Of a stretch of DNA of 8,920 nucleotides, positions 6,025-8,920 are shown in pieces. The stretch is from an uncultured Cellvibrionales bacterium (lineage in GTDB: Bacteria; Pseudomonadota; Gammaproteobacteria; Pseudomonadales; UBA7434). A program made the translations under genes and the position numbers. The stretch is taken from NCBI GenBank assembly GCA_937897785.1, contig CALCNB010000373.1, positions 1 through 8,920 on the forward strand, read 5' to 3'. Positions within the stretch are counted from its first letter, which is position 1. Each line of letters opens with the position of its first letter. The notes under the pieces were generated by a model. The model was not told the origin of the DNA. It made no database searches and saw only the letters and a list, made by a program, of their open reading frames with translations.

Positions 6025-6238
6025 AAGATCACCTTTAAATTGAAAGCCTATTGAAGTCATCGCGCGGATGAATTACACTTATTTTTATAATATTCAGTAA
6101 CTTAGCTTTTTTAGCAATTTAATGTAGACGTCCTTTTTAACGCGTGTAGCGGCATTAGTCAAGTAAAAACGCTAAGGTACGTGGGTCAAATAACGTGTAT
6201 GATGTGGGGTGTATTTGAATTTTTCTGGTAAAAAAAAC
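6025..6238. promoter_or_regulatory. Divergent intergenic region between cspD and clpS
   Basis: This 214-bp AT-rich spacer should hold promoters for cspD (-) and clpS-clpA (+). For clpS the best -10 is TATGAT (6198-6203), a 5 of 6 match with no good -35 at 17 bp. Initiation there would start RNA near 6210, which is too late for the GTG at 6209 and consistent with the ATG at 6239. For cspD the minus strand has TATTAT (near 6090) and TGTAAT (near 6075) as -10 candidates with weak -35 partners. No operator was recognised. Confidence 0.45.
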
Positions 6239-6613
6239 ATGAAAGACTCTCAAAATTCTAAATTTCAGCTACCCTTATTAATGAGCAGTGATCAAGTTGA
6301 CATTGAGCATGATGAGGATGTATTGCTTGCGCCAGAAGAGCCCAAGTTAGAAATTCCTTCTATGTACAATGTGGTCATGTTCAATGATGATTTCACACCG
6401 ATGGAATTTGTAGTCGAAGTGTTGGAAACTTTTTTCAACAAAGATCGAGAAGCAGCAACACGCGTCATGTTAACCGTCCATACGATGGGCAAGGCAGTAT
6501 GCGGTTCTTATACTCGAGATATCGCTGAGACAAAGGCTGCGCAAGTTAACCAATATGCGCGAGAAAGCCAGCATCCATTACTGTGTGAAATAGAGTCATT
6601 TAAAGAAGAGTGA
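6239..6613 (+). CDS. clpS: ClpS, N-end-rule adaptor of ClpAP
   Basis: ClpS binds proteins with N-terminal Leu, Phe, Tyr or Trp and delivers them to ClpA for degradation by ClpAP, while blocking some other substrates. The core domain runs from about residue 43 to 119 (YNVVMFNDDFTPMEF ... NQYARESQHPLLCEIE). N-degron pocket residues are present: Asn49, Asp50 and Asp51 in FNDD, Met55, and His81 in VHTMGK. The 124 residues make it longer than E. coli ClpS (106), and the excess is an acidic N-terminal extension. The ATG at 6239 was chosen. An in-frame GTG at 6209 would add ten residues but has no ribosome binding site and may precede the transcription start. The Shine-Dalgarno at the chosen ATG is also weak (GGT about 10 nt upstream). 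clpA follows after 32 bp, so the two genes are very likely one operon. Confidence 0.96.
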   Translation: MKDSQNSKFQLPLLMSSDQVDIEHDEDVLLAPEEPKLEIPSMYNVVMFNDDFTPMEFVVEVLETFFNKDREAATRVMLTVHTMGKAVCGSYTRDIAETKAAQVNQYARESQHPLLCEIESFKEE

Positions 6614-6634
6614 TTTTAACAGTTTTTGATGTTT

Positions 6635-6639
6635 GAGGA
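6635..6639 (+). promoter_or_regulatory. Ribosome binding site that sets the clpA start
   Basis: GAGGA lies 6 nt before the ATG at 6646. An in-frame TTG at 6640 directly abuts this sequence and so could not use it. The ATG start also gives the N-terminus MLNKELEETL, which matches the MLNQELE beginning of E. coli ClpA. Confidence 0.85.
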
Positions 6640-6645
6640 TTGACC

Positions 6646-8904
6646 ATGCTCAATAAAGAGCTTGAAGAAACACTGAATAGTGCTTTCAAAATTGCGCGTA
6701 ATAAGCGCCATGAATTTATGACGGTAGAGCATTTATTGCTCGCTATGCTCGATAACCACGATGCCAGTGATGTTTTGACGGCCTGTGGTGTCGAGGTCCA
6801 ACGGCTTAACAAATCGCTTGTTGAGTTTATCAATTCAACGACCCCTTTACTTGCCGAAACTGATGAAGAGCGCGATACCCAGCCAACGCTTGGTTTTCAG
6901 CGTGTCCTGCAGCGTGCCGTCTTTCACGTTCAATCGTCTGGAAAAAAAGAAGTCAGTGGTGCTAACGTTTTAGTCGCTATTTTTAGCGAGCAAGAGAGCC
7001 AGGCTGTTTATTTATTGAAAGAGCAGAGTATAGCCCGCATTGATATCGTTAATTATATTAGCCATGGTATTTCTAAAATTGCTGGACAAAACGACACGAG
7101 CAGCGAGCCGAGTCCGCAGCAAAATCATGATGAGTCTAGCCCCGATGAAGGAGCTGCTCAAAATCCCCTTGATGCTTATGCGGTTAACTTAAATAAAGAG
7201 GCTGACCTCGGTCGCATTGATCCTCTTATCGGTCGTGCAAGTGAGGTCGAGCGTGTAGTGCAGATTCTTTCAAGGCGTCGAAAAAATAACCCTCTACTCG
7301 TGGGTGAGGCCGGTGTCGGTAAAACCGCTATCGCTGAAGGTCTAGCCAAACGAATTATCGATGACGATGTCCCTGAAGTATTGGCCGATAGTACTGTTTA
7401 TTCCTTAGATTTGGGCGCTCTGCTGGCCGGAACCAAATACCGTGGAGATTTTGAGAAGCGTTTTAAAGCCTTGCTTGGAGAGCTTAAAAAGCGTGAAGAT
7501 TCGGTGTTATTCATTGATGAGATTCATACCATTATTGGCGCAGGAGCCGCTTCTGGCGGCGTGATGGATGCCTCTAATCTTTTAAAGCCGCTGTTGAGCT
7601 CGGGTGAATTAAGATGCCTAGGTTCGACGACTTTCCAAGAATATAGAGCTATTTTTGATAAAGATCGCGCATTATCGCGTCGGTTTCAGAAAATTGACGT
7701 CAATGAGCCCAGCCCGGATGATACCTATTTAATTCTAAAAGGGCTCAAAACGCAGTTTGAATCTCATCATGATATTCAATATACCGATAAAGCTTTAAGA
7801 GCCGCTGCCGATTTAAGTGCGCGTTATATTAATGAGCGTTTTCTACCCGACAAGGCGATCGATGTAATCGATGAAGCAGGTGCCTATCAGCGCTTGATGC
7901 CTCAATCAAAGCGGAAGAAGAGAATTGGCGTGACTGAAATTGAAACGGTTGTTGCCAAAATTGCGCACATTCCGCCCAAGCATGTGAGCTCGTCTGACCG
8001 CACCGCCTTAGCTAAATTAGACACTAATCTCAAGCAAGTGGTATTCGGGCAAGACAAGGCTATTGATGCCTTAGCCAGTTCTATAAAGCTCTCGCGTGCG
8101 GGTCTAACTTCTCCGGATAAACCCATTGGGTCTTTCTTATTTGCCGGCCCAACGGGCGTGGGTAAAACTGAGGTTAGTAGTCAGTTGGCATCGATTATGG
8201 GCATGGAGCTGTTACGATTTGACATGTCAGAATACATGGAGCGCCATACGGTATCGCGTTTAATTGGTGCGCCTCCTGGTTATGTTGGCTTTGATCAAGG
8301 TGGCTTATTGACCGATGCTGTTACTAAGAATCCCCATTGTGTGGTGTTGCTCGATGAGATAGAGAAGGCGCACCCTGAAGTTTTTAACTTGTTGTTACAG
8401 GTCATGGACCACGGCACTTTAACTGATAATAATGGCCGCAAAGCGGATTTTCGAAATGTCGTTCTTATTATGACCACCAATGCCGGCGCTCGCACGATGA
8501 GTCGTCGAAGTATTGGTTTTACTGAGCAAGATCATAGTACCGATGGAATGGAAGCGTTAAACAATTTATTTACACCTGAATTTAGAAATCGTTTGGACTC
8601 CATCATTCAGTTTGTTCCTCTGGAAGAGGAAGTTGTACTTACTGTCGTCGATAAATTCTTGATCGAGTTGCAAACGCAGCTGGATGACAAGGCAGTAGTG
8701 TTGGACGTTGATGCGAAAGCCAGAAAGTGGATTTTAGCGAAAGGTTACGACGTCCATATGGGGGCTAGACCGATGGCGCGCGTAATTCAACAATACGTCA
8801 AGAAGCCATTGGCAGAATTAGTCTTATTCGGTGATTTGGCTGAAAAGGGCGGCACGGTTAAAATCACGGTGCGTAAAGATTCTCTGGTGCTGAAGGTGTG
8901 TTAA
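6646..8904 (+). CDS. clpA: ClpA, ATP-dependent unfoldase of the ClpAP protease
   Basis: ClpA is a hexameric double-ring AAA+ unfoldase that feeds proteins to the ClpP peptidase; ClpS redirects it to N-degron substrates. The 752 residues are close to the 758 of E. coli. The N-domain (about 1-145) is followed by a polar, disordered linker (about 147-175). D1 has Walker A GEAGVGKT at 220-227, Walker B VLFIDE at 287-292, and pore-loop KYRG at 264-267. D2 has Walker A GPTGVGKT at 501-508, Walker B VVLLDE at 566-571, pore-loop GYVG at 545-548, arginine-finger candidate Arg647 in FRNR, and sensor 2 GAR at 706-708. The ClpP-docking tripeptide is Ile-Gly-Phe at 623-625, where E. coli ClpA has Ile-Gly-Leu. 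The protein ends LVLKVC without the Lys/Ala/His-rich tail of E. coli ClpA. Both ATPase modules appear fully functional. Confidence 0.98.
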   Translation: MLNKELEETLNSAFKIARNKRHEFMTVEHLLLAMLDNHDASDVLTACGVEVQRLNKSLVEFINSTTPLLAETDEERDTQPTLGFQRVLQRAVFHVQSSGKKEVSGANVLVAIFSEQESQAVYLLKEQSIARIDIVNYISHGISKIAGQNDTSSEPSPQQNHDESSPDEGAAQNPLDAYAVNLNKEADLGRIDPLIGRASEVERVVQILSRRRKNNPLLVGEAGVGKTAIAEGLAKRIIDDDVPEVLADSTVYSLDLGALLAGTKYRGDFEKRFKALLGELKKREDSVLFIDEIHTIIGAGAASGGVMDASNLLKPLLSSGELRCLGSTTFQEYRAIFDKDRALSRRFQKIDVNEPSPDDTYLILKGLKTQFESHHDIQYTDKALRAAADLSARYINERFLPDKAIDVIDEAGAYQRLMPQSKRKKRIGVTEIETVVAKIAHIPPKHVSSSDRTALAKLDTNLKQVVFGQDKAIDALASSIKLSRAGLTSPDKPIGSFLFAGPTGVGKTEVSSQLASIMGMELLRFDMSEYMERHTVSRLIGAPPGYVGFDQGGLLTDAVTKNPHCVVLLDEIEKAHPEVFNLLLQVMDHGTLTDNNGRKADFRNVVLIMTTNAGARTMSRRSIGFTEQDHSTDGMEALNNLFTPEFRNRLDSIIQFVPLEEEVVLTVVDKFLIELQTQLDDKAVVLDVDAKARKWILAKGYDVHMGARPMARVIQQYVKKPLAELVLFGDLAEKGGTVKITVRKDSLVLKVC

Positions 8905-8905
8905 A

Positions 8906-8920
8906 GGCTGTATCTAAGCC
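8906..8920 (+). other. Possible left part of a clpA terminator, cut by the window edge
   Basis: GGCT (8906-8909) and AGCC (8917-8920) are complementary across a 7-base loop and begin one base past the clpA stop. The stem could extend, and a T run could follow, beyond the window. With four pairs visible this is only a suggestion. Confidence 0.2.

Noticed and set aside
6025..6060. Earlier ATG for the CspD-like gene at 6060, adding twelve residues.
   Set aside because: The ATG at 6024 has a good Shine-Dalgarno (AAGG, 7 nt) and begins exactly where cold-shock proteins begin.
6104..6115. Small inverted repeat GCT-TTTTT-AGC in the cspD/clpS spacer as a terminator or operator.
   Set aside because: A 3-bp stem is too short to mean anything in AT-rich DNA.
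6209..6238. GTG start for clpS at 6209.
   Set aside because: It has no ribosome binding site, the extra ten residues do not look like family sequence, and the best -10 would start transcription at about this base.
1..8920. A defence, mobile or other novel accessory system hidden in the window.
   Set aside because: All long frames are recognisable core genes in a conserved order. There are no transposase, integrase, toxin-antitoxin or repeat-array signatures, and base composition looks uniform by eye.

Overview
The window looks like chromosomal core sequence from a gammaproteobacterium, moderate in GC and probably marine or environmental. The protein sequences resemble those of Pseudomonas and Escherichia. 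The gene order also matches two blocks well known in that class: rluE-nudJ-mnmA-(hflD)-purB and icd-cspD-clpS-clpA. I cannot assign a genus from sequence alone.

Layout. The left edge (1-326, + strand) carries the C-terminal end of a PAPS-reductase-family (CysH-like) gene that is cut by the window. It converges on a minus-strand cluster. In transcription order that cluster is rluE (4143-3544, 23S rRNA pseudouridine synthase), a nudJ-like NUDIX hydrolase (3483-2992), mnmA (2915-1839, tRNA 2-thiouridylase) and purB (1703-342, adenylosuccinate lyase). purB has a good sigma70-like promoter of its own at 1748-1776. The hflD gene that normally lies between mnmA and purB is absent here. A 271-bp divergent region (4144-4414) separates rluE from icd (4415-5671, NADP isocitrate dehydrogenase). 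icd ends at a compact bidirectional terminator (5683-5713) shared with the converging cspD-like gene (6024-5725). A second divergent region (6025-6238) leads to clpS (6239-6613) and clpA (6646-8904), which run to the right edge.

How the genes fit together. rluE and mnmA modify rRNA and tRNA, and the NUDIX enzyme is a nucleotide/phosphate housekeeping hydrolase. purB supplies AMP and IMP synthesis. icd is a TCA-cycle control point that keeps the AceK phosphorylation serine. CspD is a cold-shock-fold, stationary-phase type DNA-binding protein. ClpS hands N-degron substrates to the ClpA unfoldase, which works with ClpP, encoded elsewhere.

I see no mobile element, CRISPR array, tRNA or rRNA gene, and no evidence for a novel multi-gene system. 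The points worth a second look are small: the missing hflD, a protein-like small minus-strand ORF in the rluE/icd gap, the lack of any ATG start for the NUDIX gene, a hairpin in front of mnmA, and differences at the termini of ClpS, ClpA and CspD.
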